A DNA stretch of 64,000 bases from Acinetobacter piscicola (GCF_002233755.1 NZ_KZ268706.1:100026-164025), one strand, 5' to 3'. Positions 8,828 through 18,912 are shown, numbered from the stretch's first letter. A program made the numbers and translations. Notes: a model not told the origin generated them from the sequence alone.

Positions 8828-9768
8828 TGTTAAATAATCTTGATAAAACCTATCTCTTATTTGCTATTTTTGCAGGAATTTTAGTTTTTGCATCTACTGT
8901 TGGTTTTATTCTCAAACAAAAAGCGGGAGCTCAACCATCATCGGTTATAGATAATTTAAATGCACGAATCAATGCATGGTGGGTCATGCTGATCGTGATC
9001 GCTGCGGCCATTCTATTGGGTAAAACCGCATTTATTGTCTTATTCGGAATTATTTCACTCTTCGCACTTCGTGAATTTATCAGCCTGCTTCCCACCAGAC
9101 GTGGCGATTATTTTCCTCTACTCATTGCATTCTATTTTGTTATTCCCTATCAGTATTATTTGGTTTATACCGACTGGTATGGGCTTTATTCAATCTTCAT
9201 TCCACTCTATGTATTTTTGTTGATTCCAATTGCCAGTTTAAAACAAGAAGATACAACCCATTTTCTAGAGCGTAGTTCAAAAATTCAATGGGGACTCATG
9301 GTCAGTGTATTCTGTATTTCACATGTTCCAGCTTTGTTGAATTTGAAATTACCTGAATTTAAAGGTGAACCAATTTGGTTAGCCATCTGGTTAATCATGG
9401 TGGTTCAAGTCTCTGATGTTTTGCAATATGTTTGCGGTAAATTATTTGGAAAGCACAAAGTTGCACCTGTTTTATCGCCATCTAAAACTGTAGAAGGTCT
9501 ACTCGGTGGTATTTTCTTAGCAACGGCTTTGGGTACTGCAATGGCGTGGTTAACGCCTTTTAGCTATGTTCAAGCGGCTTGTATTGGATTGGTGGTTTGT
9601 ATCTTTGGCTTCTTTGGCGGTCTTGTGATGTCTGCGATTAAACGTGATCGCGGGGTTAAAGATTGGGGGCAACTCATTCACGGACATGGTGGAATGTTAG
9701 ATCGTATTGATTCTATTTGTTTTTCTGCACCTATTTTCTTTCATATTTTAAGATATTGGTGGAGTTAA
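8824..9768 (+). CDS. Phosphatidate cytidylyltransferase (CdsA/YnbB-like)
   Basis: This is a polytopic membrane protein of 314 residues. The C-terminal CDP-diglyceride synthase signature is intact: SAIKRDRGVKDWGQLIHGHG, followed by GMLDRID. The enzyme makes CDP-diacylglycerol from phosphatidic acid and CTP, the substrate of the phosphatidyltransferase at the head of the cluster. Because it sits in an accessory cluster with lipid-modifying enzymes, I read it as the YnbB-type paralogue and not the essential housekeeping cdsA. The latter normally lies with uppS/dxr/bamA, which are absent here. Confidence 0.88.
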   Translation: MMLNNLDKTYLLFAIFAGILVFASTVGFILKQKAGAQPSSVIDNLNARINAWWVMLIVIAAAILLGKTAFIVLFGIISLFALREFISLLPTRRGDYFPLLIAFYFVIPYQYYLVYTDWYGLYSIFIPLYVFLLIPIASLKQEDTTHFLERSSKIQWGLMVSVFCISHVPALLNLKLPEFKGEPIWLAIWLIMVVQVSDVLQYVCGKLFGKHKVAPVLSPSKTVEGLLGGIFLATALGTAMAWLTPFSYVQAACIGLVVCIFGFFGGLVMSAIKRDRGVKDWGQLIHGHGGMLDRIDSICFSAPIFFHILRYWWS

Positions 9769-9794
9769 TCGGCTGATACATAGGAAAAAAATAA

Positions 9795-10358
9795 ATGAAA
9801 ATCGAAAGAAGTTTTACTTTTTTAAGCCTAGCTTTTGTCTTACAAGGTTGTAGTTTTTTCAATAATAGCCCATGTCATGACGAACAAGTGATTGATTCGG
9901 TTAAAAGGCTATATGCCAATCAGATCAATATCAATCCACTTTCAAAAATTGACCAATTGCGAGCACGCCTAACGCAAAGTTCTACACCTGTTCAGAAAGA
10001 TTCCCAATCTATAGTGGGTATCGAGCTAAAACAGATTAAACAACTGAATATTGAAAAATTAGAAACTGAGAATACCCAAGAATCACAAGCAATTCTCGAT
10101 ATTATTCATGATCGTTTCGAAGGTGCGCAATACATTTGCAAAGCAACGATCAAACAAGAGATTAATACATCAAAATTAACTGAAATCGCTCAACAACTGA
10201 GCCCAGAAAATTCAAAACTAATTCATAAGAATAAGCTGAATATTCCGATCATTTATGCGATCTATACGCAAGATGGTAATAAACCGTATGATGTTCAATA
10301 TAGCCCTGAAAACACACTACATTTAATGCTTGCGATTATGTTAAAAAAAGCCAATTAA
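9795..10358 (+). CDS. Predicted lipoprotein of unknown function
   Basis: This is a 187-residue protein with an N-terminal signal and lipobox (LQGC, Cys about residue 19), so it is probably an outer- or inner-membrane lipoprotein. The mature part is polar, with mixed alpha/beta composition and no motif I recognise. It follows the cdsA-like gene by 26 bases on the same strand and may be the last member of the lipid cluster. Confidence 0.65.
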   Translation: MKIERSFTFLSLAFVLQGCSFFNNSPCHDEQVIDSVKRLYANQININPLSKIDQLRARLTQSSTPVQKDSQSIVGIELKQIKQLNIEKLETENTQESQAILDIIHDRFEGAQYICKATIKQEINTSKLTEIAQQLSPENSKLIHKNKLNIPIIYAIYTQDGNKPYDVQYSPENTLHLMLAIMLKKAN

Positions 10359-10517
10359 CAGCCGTCAAATTTGTAGAATCATGAATGTGATGAAACCAAA
10401 AATTGATTAAATATTAACTTAATCTCTTAATAATTTTATAAAACTTCTATAATTGACACAATGCCTTATGCCACATAACATCAAAACACATTTAGACGAC
10501 ACGTTATTGGTTTTATT

Positions 10518-11072
10518 TTGAATTTTCGCAACCCTTTAAGAAACAGCCGCACATTAAAAAATACCGCTATATTCTCCCTTATACTGATTATGACAGGCTG
10601 TTCTTCTTTAGGTGGTGGCTCTATACAAAAACGTGCTGGAAAGCTCTCAACAGGTATTCAAAAAGCATATTCTATTTCGCCTGATGTCGCCAATCGTGTG
10701 TCACCAATGATTGTACAAAGCGCTGAACAATTTGATGTTGATCCATTATTGATCGCTGCAACCATTCGTCAAGAATCAAGCTATCGAAGTAATGCTGTAT
10801 CACCTTCTGGTGCTGTCGGACTCACTCAAGTAATGCCTCGTTATTGGCAACAATCGTGTCCTGGTGATTTATACAATGAATATACCAATATTCGTTGCGG
10901 CACGATGATTTTGTCCAAATATAATCAATCTGCGGGCAGTTGGAAGAAAGCTTTGGCTTATTATAATGTTGGGCCAAGCAATTATGAGTCAAGTTGGAAA
11001 ATGCGCCGCCAAGGCAAAAAATATGCAAAACAAGTAAAGAAACATCAAAAACAATTGAAGTCTGCTTTATAA
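10518..11072 (+). CDS. Lytic transglycosylase, SLT domain, lipoprotein
   Basis: The 184-residue protein has a lipobox (MTGC) near residue 28 and a C-terminal SLT domain: IRQESSYRSNAVSPSGAVGL with catalytic Glu in QES, GLTQVMP, and ALAYYNVG. Such enzymes cleave peptidoglycan between MurNAc and GlcNAc, forming 1,6-anhydro ends. The only start that keeps the signal peptide is a TTG at 10518, since the frame is closed by a stop at 10476. It stands alone. Confidence 0.85.
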   Translation: MNFRNPLRNSRTLKNTAIFSLILIMTGCSSLGGGSIQKRAGKLSTGIQKAYSISPDVANRVSPMIVQSAEQFDVDPLLIAATIRQESSYRSNAVSPSGAVGLTQVMPRYWQQSCPGDLYNEYTNIRCGTMILSKYNQSAGSWKKALAYYNVGPSNYESSWKMRRQGKKYAKQVKKHQKQLKSAL

Positions 11073-11147
11073 AAGGTGAGATATAGTGAAGTCATAATTC
11101 AACAATAGATTTGTTCATAAAGGAGATCTTTATTTGGATATTGTTTT

Positions 11148-11432
11148 TTGTGTGGAATAATTTTAGGTATTATTTTTGGAAGATACGATCTGTATTGTTA
11201 TAGGAAATCCTACAGTTTTTTTATGGATTATATGGAAAAATGCTCAAATAAATATCTACTGATATTATTTTCGATATTATATTTGTGTATTTTTATTTCT
11301 AGTTTTATATTTCTTGGTGCAATAATTTTTTATTTTTCTTTCTCTGATAAGATTAATCAAATAAATGGGATTTCATATTTGTTAGGTCTTTTGATTGGTT
11401 TCGGTCCTTTGATCTATACACGTAAAGAATAA
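11148..11432 (+). CDS. Possible small membrane protein
   Basis: This frame of 94 residues has three hydrophobic stretches (CGIILGIIFG, LLILFSILYLCIFISSFIFL and a C-terminal GLLIGFGPLIY). It is very AT-rich, with only a TTG start. A good ribosome site (AAAGGAGA, 11119) lies too far upstream and fits another frame that stops at once. This could be a real small gene, a 5'-damaged one, or chance. It sits 14 bases before the next gene on the same strand. Confidence 0.4.
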   Translation: MCGIILGIIFGRYDLYCYRKSYSFFMDYMEKCSNKYLLILFSILYLCIFISSFIFLGAIIFYFSFSDKINQINGISYLLGLLIGFGPLIYTRKE

Positions 11433-11446
11433 AAAAGAGGTACTCC

Positions 11447-12520
11447 ATGAAAATAAAATACCTAAGCATAGTGTTATTACTTTCACTTCAAAATACAGCG
11501 CTATATGCTGATATTGAAATGACTGAAATAGAATCAATTACAGATTTCACCGATCAAGTCATGGAAGCAAAGAATTTATCAGCAATAGAAGCACAAATTA
11601 AAATACAGATTTACCAAGCACAGCAAAATGTTCAAAAATTATTAAAATCAAATGATATGAGTTATAACGATTCTGTATATTTGCATAATTATGCCATTAT
11701 CACCTCACAATATGCTGAATATTTACTTGAACAACATTGTACAGCGCCATCTATTCCCTATCAGAAAAAAACTGAGGATGCATATCTCGCACTACAAAAA
11801 CGTGATCCAAACGATAAAATCGCACTCAATAATTTAGGATTATTTTATGCAAAAATGTCAGTTTATTACCGCAAGAATACCGATCCAACACCACGTTTAG
11901 AAAATTTGATTAAAGCTGAACAATTATTTTCATTATTAATAAAAATTGACCCAAAAGATAAAGAACATCAAATAAACTACGATGCAGTACTTAGTGACAA
12001 GCTGATGCTTTTACAAAAACATCATCTTGATTTTAATGAGCAAAAACGCTTGATGAATTTGCTCAAAAAGCCACTATTTCAATATTTATCTCATTCACAA
12101 CAACAGTTAGATAATGTTGATATCGGTAATTTTCTGATTCTTGTACAACAGTACTATAAAATTTTGAATACAGAAAACCCTCAAACTGCCGAGAAATGGT
12201 TGATCAACAACCAATCGAAAATAGAAGCAATCGTACAGAAAAAATCTACACTTTCGCAGCGTGAAAATGAATTTCTAGCTGAATTCTATGCCCTACTTGG
12301 ACAATCTGAACAGGCTTTATATTATTTAAAACGACTTGAAATTTCAGATGAAAGTACAACAGAACCTGATTCTATGGAAAAAGAACCTAATCTAGCAAAT
12401 TTAAAATTAAATGCTGAATATCAACTTTGGTTTAAACAATATAAACATGATTATGAGGAATATCGTAAAGCAATTCCTAAACTGTGTAAAATTACTCAAC
12501 TTGAAGCTGTTCAGCCCTAA
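11447..12520 (+). CDS. Exported protein with TPR-like segments, unknown function
   Basis: The 357-residue protein has a Sec signal peptide (KIKYLSIVLLLSLQNTALYA). The rest is helical and polar. The stretches ALQKRDPNDKIALNNLGLFY and LIKIDPKDKEHQINYD look like degenerate tetratricopeptide repeats, suggesting a periplasmic protein-binding role. The start has AGAGG 9 bases upstream. No enzyme motif was seen, and no neighbour indicates a pathway. Confidence 0.7.
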   Translation: MKIKYLSIVLLLSLQNTALYADIEMTEIESITDFTDQVMEAKNLSAIEAQIKIQIYQAQQNVQKLLKSNDMSYNDSVYLHNYAIITSQYAEYLLEQHCTAPSIPYQKKTEDAYLALQKRDPNDKIALNNLGLFYAKMSVYYRKNTDPTPRLENLIKAEQLFSLLIKIDPKDKEHQINYDAVLSDKLMLLQKHHLDFNEQKRLMNLLKKPLFQYLSHSQQQLDNVDIGNFLILVQQYYKILNTENPQTAEKWLINNQSKIEAIVQKKSTLSQRENEFLAEFYALLGQSEQALYYLKRLEISDESTTEPDSMEKEPNLANLKLNAEYQLWFKQYKHDYEEYRKAIPKLCKITQLEAVQP

Positions 12521-12546
12521 AATATAGAGTGCTGAATATTGACTGA

Positions 12547-12879
12547 TTAACGAACTAAACCTTGTGGTTGTAATATAATCAAAGCTGCACCTATTAAGAC
12601 CACGGCGCCACCAAATAGATCCCAACGCGTTAAACTCACTTGATCAACAAATTTTAACCACATCAATGCAGTGAAAATATAAATTCCCCCATAAGCCGCA
12701 TAAATTCGCCCTGAGGCTGCAGGATGTAAAGTTAATAACCATACAAATACTGCTAGGCTTATAACCGTTGGAATCCACAACCAATGGCTTTTATTTTGAT
12801 TCAGAATTAAATATGGAAAATAACAACCTAAAATCTCTGCAATAGCTGTCACTAAAAGTAATAAAAATGTGGTGATCAT
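12547..12879 (-). CDS. YnfA/UPF0060 family inner-membrane protein
   Basis: This small four-helix membrane protein has the UPF0060 pattern: [35 protein letters not shown], and a [17 protein letters not shown]-terminus. The family is about 108 residues, so I favour the ATG at 12879 (110 residues) over upstream ATGs at 12900 and 12927; none has a clear ribosome site. The family is related to small multidrug-resistance transporters; the native role is not settled. Confidence 0.88.
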   Translation of the reverse strand: MITTFLLLLVTAIAEILGCYFPYLILNQNKSHWLWIPTVISLAVFVWLLTLHPAASGRIYAAYGGIYIFTALMWLKFVDQVSLTRWDLFGGAVVLIGAALIILQPQGLVR

Positions 12880-12980
12880 TTTAGTCAGTTGAATGTCCAT
12901 AAAAATATAATCGATACCTTGATTCATTCTACTTTTGTAGAACTTCTAAAATAATAAATTAAAAACATCATATATAGAAA

Positions 12981-13000
12981 AACCCGTGTAAACACGGGTT
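12981..13000 (-). terminator. Rho-independent terminator after clpA
   Basis: A nine-base stem AACCCGTGT/ACACGGGTT with a two-base loop is followed, on the minus strand, by TTTTTC. It lies 26 bases past the clpA stop. Confidence 0.8.
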
Positions 13001-13026
13001 ATCTTTGTTCAGCAAATCATAACGTC

Positions 13027-15303
13027 TTAAGCAGGTTCTGCAGTTTGGTCTTCAAACACTTCCAATGTAAGCCCTACAGCTTTACCATTTTCTTTCTTAA
13101 CAGATACTGCCACATTACCACCATGATCTGCCAATTCACCGAATAGAATCATTTCAGCAAGTGGTTTCTTCAAGTGTTCTTGAATCAAACGTTGCATTGG
13201 ACGTGCACCCATTAAACGATCGTAGCCATTTTCAGCCATCCAATCACGTGCACTTTGATCTACTTCTAGAACAACTTTCTTCTCATCAAGCTGAGCTTGT
13301 AATTCGGTCAAGAATTTATCAACAACAGATTCAATAACAGATGTTTGCAATGCTTTAAACTGAATCACGCCATCCAAACGGTTACGGAACTCAGGTGCAA
13401 AAGCACGTTTCATTGCTTCTTGATTATCATTGCTATTGTCTTGTTCAGTAAAACCGATACTGGTACGTGAAATGCTTTCAGCACCAATATTGGTGGTTAA
13501 GACAATAATCACATTACGGAAGTCTGACTTACGTCCATTATTATCCGTTAAAGCACCATGATCCATGACTTGCAATAACAAGTTAAAAACGTCTGGATGC
13601 GCTTTTTCAATTTCATCGAGTAACAAAACGCAGTGCGGATTTTTGTGAATCGCATCTGTCAGTAAACCACCTTGATCATAACCGACATAGCCTGGAGGCG
13701 CACCAATCAAACGAGAAACTGCATGACGTTCCATATATTCTGACATATCAAAACGTACAAGCTCTACACCTAACTGTTTAGCCAATTGTTTGGTGACTTC
13801 AGTTTTACCGACCCCTGTAGGTCCTGCAAAAACAAAACTACCTACTGGTTTATCTGGTGATTTCAAGCCTGCACGTGACAATTTAATTGCAGAAGCAAGC
13901 GCTGTAATCGCTTCATCTTGACCAAATACCACACGTTTAAGATCACGCTCAAGATATTCAAGTACAGATTTATCGTCTTTAGATACAGTTTTCGGCGGAA
14001 TTCGTGCAATTTTAGACACGATATCTTCGATATTTTCAACTGTAATCAGCGTATCATCTTGCTCTGCTTTTAAGCGGCGTTGTGCACCAGCTTCATCAAT
14101 TACATCGATGGCTTTATCAGGTAAAAAACGATCGTTGATAAATTTAGCAGACAATTCAACTGCTGAAATTAAAGCCATATCATCATATTTAACATGATGG
14201 AATTCTTCGAACTTCACTTTTAAACCACGAAGAATATCAATGGTTTCTGAAATTGAAGGTTCATTCACATCGATCTTTTGAAAACGGCGTGACAATGCAT
14301 GATCTTTTTCAAAGACTTGGCGATATTCTTGGAATGTCGTAGAACCGATGCAACGTAATGTTCCATTTGCCAAAGCAGGTTTAATTAAGTTTGATGCATC
14401 CATCGTACTGCCCATACTTGAGCCAGCACCAATAATCATATGAATTTCATCAATAAACAAAATCGCTTCTGGTTTCTTTTTCAATGCATTTAAAAGTTGT
14501 TTTAAACGCTTTTCAAAATCACCACGGTATTTTGTACCTGCAACCAATGCACCAATATCAAGGCTAAAAACTTCAGCATTTTCTAGTGGTTTAGGTGCTT
14601 TACCATTCACAATGAGCCAAGCTAAACCTTCTGCAATGGAGGTTTTTCCGACCCCTGGATCACCGACTAAAAGTGGATTATTTTTACGGCGGCGGCATAA
14701 AATTTGTGCAGCACGTTCAATTTCTTTTTCACGACCAATTAAAGGGTCTGTTTTGCCTTTTTGCGCTTCTATATTCAAGTTAAGCGTATAAAGCTCTAAA
14801 GGACCTGCATTTGCAGAAGAACTTGATTCACCATCTAAATCATCAGATTCTTCTTCAACTTGAATTTCTTCTTTACGTGCGCCATGTGACAAATATTGTG
14901 TCAAAGTCAAACGGTTGATTTGATGACGTTTAAGTAAATAGACTGCAAATGAATCTCGCTCAGAATACATTGCAACCAGTACGTCTGCACCTTCAACAGT
15001 ACGATCGCCACCACTCGATTGAACATGGAAAATGGCACGTTGCAAAATACGGTCAAAACTTTCAGTTGGATGCGGAGCTTGATCGCTGTTTTCACCTAAT
15101 TTAGGTGTATGTTGCTCAACATATTCTTCCAACTCTTTACGTAAGCTTATAATTTCAGCACCGCATGCTTTCAATGCATTCACGGCAGAATCATTATCAA
15201 GCAAAGCCAACAATAAATGTTCAACTGTAAGAAACTCATGTCTCTTTTGACGAGCCATGCTAACAGCCAAACGTAGTGAAACCTCTAATTGACGACTGAG
15301 CAT
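13027..15303 (-). CDS. clpA: ATP-dependent Clp protease ATP-binding subunit ClpA
   Basis: The protein is 758 residues, full length for ClpA. In order it has an N-terminal Clp-N repeat domain (1-145), an acidic Ser-rich linker, AAA1 with Walker A GDPGVGKT (214-221) and Walker B ILFIDEIH, and AAA2 with Walker A GPTGVGKT (494-501) and LLLDEIEKAH. It then has the sensor-2 region GARPMQRLIQ. ClpA unfolds substrates and feeds them to ClpP. It follows clpS by nine bases behind a GGGGG ribosome site, the standard clpS-clpA operon, and ends in a terminator. Confidence 0.97.
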   Translation of the reverse strand: MLSRQLEVSLRLAVSMARQKRHEFLTVEHLLLALLDNDSAVNALKACGAEIISLRKELEEYVEQHTPKLGENSDQAPHPTESFDRILQRAIFHVQSSGGDRTVEGADVLVAMYSERDSFAVYLLKRHQINRLTLTQYLSHGARKEEIQVEEESDDLDGESSSSANAGPLELYTLNLNIEAQKGKTDPLIGREKEIERAAQILCRRRKNNPLLVGDPGVGKTSIAEGLAWLIVNGKAPKPLENAEVFSLDIGALVAGTKYRGDFEKRLKQLLNALKKKPEAILFIDEIHMIIGAGSSMGSTMDASNLIKPALANGTLRCIGSTTFQEYRQVFEKDHALSRRFQKIDVNEPSISETIDILRGLKVKFEEFHHVKYDDMALISAVELSAKFINDRFLPDKAIDVIDEAGAQRRLKAEQDDTLITVENIEDIVSKIARIPPKTVSKDDKSVLEYLERDLKRVVFGQDEAITALASAIKLSRAGLKSPDKPVGSFVFAGPTGVGKTEVTKQLAKQLGVELVRFDMSEYMERHAVSRLIGAPPGYVGYDQGGLLTDAIHKNPHCVLLLDEIEKAHPDVFNLLLQVMDHGALTDNNGRKSDFRNVIIVLTTNIGAESISRTSIGFTEQDNSNDNQEAMKRAFAPEFRNRLDGVIQFKALQTSVIESVVDKFLTELQAQLDEKKVVLEVDQSARDWMAENGYDRLMGARPMQRLIQEHLKKPLAEMILFGELADHGGNVAVSVKKENGKAVGLTLEVFEDQTAEPA

Positions 15304-15312
15304 GAAACCCCC

Positions 15313-15744
15313 TTATTCTTTTGGCTCAATCTGACAAAGTAGCGGATGACCTTGTGATCGAGCGTAGTTATTTACCTGGTTAGCTTTCGTTTCTGCAATG
15401 TCTCGCGGATACACTCCAGCTTCACCCTTACCTTCATAATGTACTGTTAACATTACTTGAGTAGCTTGGTCAAGATTCAAAGCAAAGTATTGTTGTAAAA
15501 TTTCAATAACAAAGTCCATTGGCGTATAGTCATCGTTCATTAAAACGACAGCATACATCGGTGGTCGCTTAACTTCAGGCGGCGCTGTTTGCACTGCAAC
15601 ATCATCTTGCCCATGGTCAGGATCGTCAGTATTACTCATACGTGTGTTCAAATGCCAATCGACATAGCCTGAATCTTGGAATGATGACTTGACTTCATTG
15701 AGGCTGATTTGACGCTTTATACTTCGCATAATATTTAGATACAT
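15313..15744 (-). CDS. clpS: ATP-dependent Clp protease adaptor ClpS
   Basis: ClpS delivers N-degron substrates to ClpA. The core shows [22 protein letters not shown], then [24 protein letters not shown], with the residues that form the N-degron pocket. From ATG 15744 the protein has 143 residues; the family is about 106, so an N-terminal extension of some 35 residues is present unless translation starts at ATG 15639. ATG 15744 lies three bases after the stop of the upstream gene, which favours coupled initiation there. Neither start has a strong ribosome site. Confidence 0.93.
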   Translation of the reverse strand: MYLNIMRSIKRQISLNEVKSSFQDSGYVDWHLNTRMSNTDDPDHGQDDVAVQTAPPEVKRPPMYAVVLMNDDYTPMDFVIEILQQYFALNLDQATQVMLTVHYEGKGEAGVYPRDIAETKANQVNNYARSQGHPLLCQIEPKE

Positions 15745-15747
15745 AAA

Positions 15748-16503
15748 TTATTGAGAATTTGCTTCAGCTTGTGGAACTTCAGCAGCAAATGCAGCTGTAT
15801 TTTCAACAGCTTGTCCACGTGACCATGCAAAACGCTTAATCACAGGTGTTGCCCCATTTAAACGAATTTCAATGAATTGTGGATTAAACCCTTTCGGCAT
15901 TGCCCAACGACCTGTCAGACGCTCATAATCTGCAAAATTATAGTTAGCGTCCTCCATTGGTACGGTAAGTACTTCTGTTCCACTGATGAGGCGAATTTCA
16001 ACAGTACCCGTTGCACGTCTATTGCTTGGGCTCACTTGAATTAAATCCACTTGGTATTCATAAGCATTTTCAGGTAATGACTTTACCGCTAGATTTTGAA
16101 CTGTCAGGCTTAGTCCACCACGCTGTTTTAAAACATCACGATAAATTAATCCTGTTACATCACTTTGCGTTTTTTCCGCATTGGCTTTATTCAAAGCTTC
16201 TAATAAATCATTTGAATTAGAAACAGCAACATCACGTTCTTGCACTGCCGCATTCAAATTTTTATTTAAATTACTTAAGCTTGCTTTTTGTTGCTTCACA
16301 ACTTCGACCAATTGCTCAGCATCCGCATCATAACCAACGGCTGTCAGCCCTTGGCGATGTCCGACCGTATAACCTAAAAGAGAGCTCCCTAAACAAAGTA
16401 CAACACCACCCACAAGCAATGGCATATTCTCTTGTATAAAAGATTTTTTAACTGTCTGAGTAGGTTGTGACGTGGTATTGGTTTCTGTGTTCTGCATCGT
16501 CAT
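15748..16503 (-). CDS. Membrane-anchored coiled-coil protein, DUF6776-like
   Basis: The 251-residue protein has one transmembrane helix near residues 29-49 (LLVGGVVLCLGSSLLGYTVG). A predicted coiled coil of about 60 residues (LVEVVKQQKASLSNLNKNLN onward) follows, then a beta-rich C-terminal domain. The pattern fits DUF6776-type single-pass proteins of Pseudomonas and Acinetobacter. Function is unknown. It lies directly upstream of clpS and may be co-transcribed with it. ATG 16497 is an alternative start. Confidence 0.7.
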   Translation of the reverse strand: MTMQNTETNTTSQPTQTVKKSFIQENMPLLVGGVVLCLGSSLLGYTVGHRQGLTAVGYDADAEQLVEVVKQQKASLSNLNKNLNAAVQERDVAVSNSNDLLEALNKANAEKTQSDVTGLIYRDVLKQRGGLSLTVQNLAVKSLPENAYEYQVDLIQVSPSNRRATGTVEIRLISGTEVLTVPMEDANYNFADYERLTGRWAMPKGFNPQFIEIRLNGATPVIKRFAWSRGQAVENTAAFAAEVPQAEANSQ

Positions 16504-16526
16504 CTCTGATTATTGATAAAATCAAA

Positions 16527-16558
16527 ACACACATTTAACCGCAAAGTTAAATGTGTGT
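16527..16558 (-). terminator. Terminator after argC
   Basis: A 13-base perfect stem (ACACACATTTAAC and its complement) with a six-base loop lies 19 bases after the argC stop, followed on the minus strand by a T-rich run (TTTGATTTT). Confidence 0.7.
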
Positions 16559-16576
16559 GAAGTTATAAAGCGTTTC

Positions 16577-17626
16577 TTATGGTAATAATCCAATGCCCAG
16601 CAAGCCAGCATCTTCAGAAAAACCAAACATTAAATTCATATTTTGTACAGCTTGCCCTGCTGCGCCTTTCACCAAGTTATCTTGAACAGATAAAACAATC
16701 AATTTATTCGGCTGTGGTTTATACAATGCAATACGCAACTGGTTCGAACCGCGTACTGAACGCGTTTCAGGCGAACTATTTGCTGGCATGACATCGACGA
16801 AAGTTTCATTGGCATAAAATTGCTCATAGATACTTTGTAAATCTAACGCAGCACCTATATCTGTTAAATCGATATAAATTGTGCTGAGCATGCCACGAAT
16901 CATCGGTACCAAATGCGGTACAAAAACAATATGGTCAAACACACCTTTTTGACCTGAAATATTTTCTAATGCTTCAACAATCTCAGGATGATGACGATGT
17001 CCAGACACACCATAGGCTTTAAAATTATCTGCATTTTCAGAATAGATCATACCTAAACTGGCTTTACGACCCGCACCAGAAACACCTGATTTTGCATCAA
17101 TAATAATACTTTCAGGTTTAACCAATGTTTCAGCATGTTTAAATAATGGTGCTAAGCCCAATTGTACTGTTGTTGGATAACAACCAGGATTACCGACTAC
17201 ATTTGCATTTTTAATTTTGTCACGATTCAGTTCTGATAAACCATAAGCGGATTGTTTTAAAATGTCAGGACAGGTATGTTGCATACCATACCATTTTTCA
17301 AACTGTTCTAAATCTTGTAAGCGAAAATCTGCTGCGAGATCAATTACTTTGGTATTTGCAGCTAACAGATCTTGTGCATGTTGCATCGCAACGCCATGCG
17401 GTGTGGCAAAGAATACGACATCACATTTTTTTAATTCGTTGATGTTTAAATCTGAGTATTTAAGCTCTGTATGACCACGTAAACTCGGGAACATATCATC
17501 TACACGGCGGCCATCTTCTGTACGTGAGGTCAGTACATTGACTTGAACATTTGGATGTCGTAGTAAAAGACGCAACAATTCAACGCCTGTATAACCTGTT
17601 CCACCGACAATTCCAACTGAAATCAC
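16577..17626 (-). CDS. argC: N-acetyl-gamma-glutamyl-phosphate reductase
   Basis: ArgC performs the third step of arginine biosynthesis, NADPH-dependent reduction of N-acetylglutamyl phosphate to the semialdehyde. The protein has the NADP-binding [17 protein letters not shown] at the N-terminus and the active-site Cys149 in GNPGCYPT. I choose the second GTG (17626, 349 residues, the family length) because GAGGTG lies six bases upstream. A GTG at 17635 overlaps that ribosome site. The gene is single, with its own terminator. Confidence 0.96.
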   Translation of the reverse strand: MISVGIVGGTGYTGVELLRLLLRHPNVQVNVLTSRTEDGRRVDDMFPSLRGHTELKYSDLNINELKKCDVVFFATPHGVAMQHAQDLLAANTKVIDLAADFRLQDLEQFEKWYGMQHTCPDILKQSAYGLSELNRDKIKNANVVGNPGCYPTTVQLGLAPLFKHAETLVKPESIIIDAKSGVSGAGRKASLGMIYSENADNFKAYGVSGHRHHPEIVEALENISGQKGVFDHIVFVPHLVPMIRGMLSTIYIDLTDIGAALDLQSIYEQFYANETFVDVMPANSSPETRSVRGSNQLRIALYKPQPNKLIVLSVQDNLVKGAAGQAVQNMNLMFGFSEDAGLLGIGLLP

Positions 17627-17745
17627 GTTCTTCACCTCAATTCAAAAGTATCCATTTTGTGAGGCTGTAGTATGACAGGAAGTTTGATTTTTCCAAACTA
17701 TTTTGCTTGGGTTTTACGATATTTTGTGCACGATCAAAATTAAAC

Positions 17746-18912
17746 TCAATAACTCGCTAGTCTCGGTTTTTGTTGATTTAAAACAGTCCGATTCCTGCCT
17801 GCGCGTTTTGCGTCGTATAATAATTTATCAGCAATATCTATACTTTTTAACAGATTACGTTGCTGCAATGGTGTTAACCCAAAGCTTGCTGTTAGTGATA
17901 TTTTTTGAGCAGAAAATTGCTCATTTTCGATTGCGATACGTACTCTTTCAACACAATTATAAGCAGCTTCTATCTGTTCAACTTGTATTAAAATAATAAA
18001 CTCTTCACCGCCGAAACGCCCTGCTAAATCATTTTCACCTATGTTTTTACTGATCATCTGTCCAATCTGCTGTAAAACTTGATCCCCTGTTGAATGGCCA
18101 TATGTATCGTTAATTTTTTTAAAATGATCTACATCACACATGACTAAAAAGCATTTCTTTTGTGGTGATTGTGAAAATTTTAACTTTACAGCATCATAAA
18201 ACCCGCGCCGATTCAATAGATGTGTTAAAGGATCTCTTGAACGCTCATCATTTAATTTAGCCACAATATCCCGAACCAATGTCCCCAATAAAACAATTGC
18301 AAACCATAAACTCGATAAAATACTGGCAGCCAACATCATTAACCACCAAACGGAAGTGACTAACATATGCATTTCAATATTCTTTAAAAATATGAAAATA
18401 ATTAATCCACGTACAAAGCCGTATAACACGATCAGTAAATAAGAATAATCAACAATTTTATTTAATAAATCAGTTTGTTTATAATTTTTAAAAATAGAAA
18501 AAAGAACCAGAGATTCAACGATTGCAATCGTCAGATTCAAAACCAACATTCGCACCCAAAGCTGATCATTGAACAAAGAATAATAAGTTAAAAACGATAC
18601 TGCAGAGAAAATCAAGACAAAAGCGAGTTTAGAATGTGCATTGGCATTTTTTCTTAAAGCCATTGCATACGCACTCGCCCACGCGCCAAATAAATACATT
18701 GCCCCTAAACATGGTGCACATAACGTTAGCATGTCATTCGATAAAAAACTTTGCGCAGCTAAGGCAAAAGAAGGCACAACATATCCAAGGCCTAACCAAA
18801 ATAAATAAGCTGGTGCTTTAAAGAAAAAATAACAAATAAAGAATAAACCGCCCATCAATATCAAGCAGATAGGAACAATTAATAAAAAATAGTGAGTATC
18901 TGCAAAATCCAC
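17746..18912 (-). CDS. Membrane diguanylate cyclase (GGDEF)
   Basis: The 388-residue protein has about seven or eight transmembrane helices in residues 8-215 and a C-terminal GGDEF domain with the intact active motif GGEEF (301-305), RDPLTHLLNRRGF and DVDHFKKINDTYGH. It should make cyclic-di-GMP. The inhibitory RxxD I-site normally five residues before GGEEF is absent (GEND here), so product inhibition is probably lost. The start is a GTG. The signal sensed by the membrane part is unknown. Confidence 0.93.
   Translation of the reverse strand: MDFADTHYFLLIVPICLILMGGLFFICYFFFKAPAYLFWLGLGYVVPSFALAAQSFLSNDMLTLCAPCLGAMYLFGAWASAYAMALRKNANAHSKLAFVLIFSAVSFLTYYSLFNDQLWVRMLVLNLTIAIVESLVLFSIFKNYKQTDLLNKIVDYSYLLIVLYGFVRGLIIFIFLKNIEMHMLVTSVWWLMMLAASILSSLWFAIVLLGTLVRDIVAKLNDERSRDPLTHLLNRRGFYDAVKLKFSQSPQKKCFLVMCDVDHFKKINDTYGHSTGDQVLQQIGQMISKNIGENDLAGRFGGEEFIILIQVEQIEAAYNCVERVRIAIENEQFSAQKISLTASFGLTPLQQRNLLKSIDIADKLLYDAKRAGRNRTVLNQQKPRLASY

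Noticed and set aside
17703..17996. Plus-strand frame of 97 codons at the end of the diguanylate cyclase gene
   Set aside because: It overlaps the GGDEF coding region in antisense, has no motif, and no ribosome site is visible.
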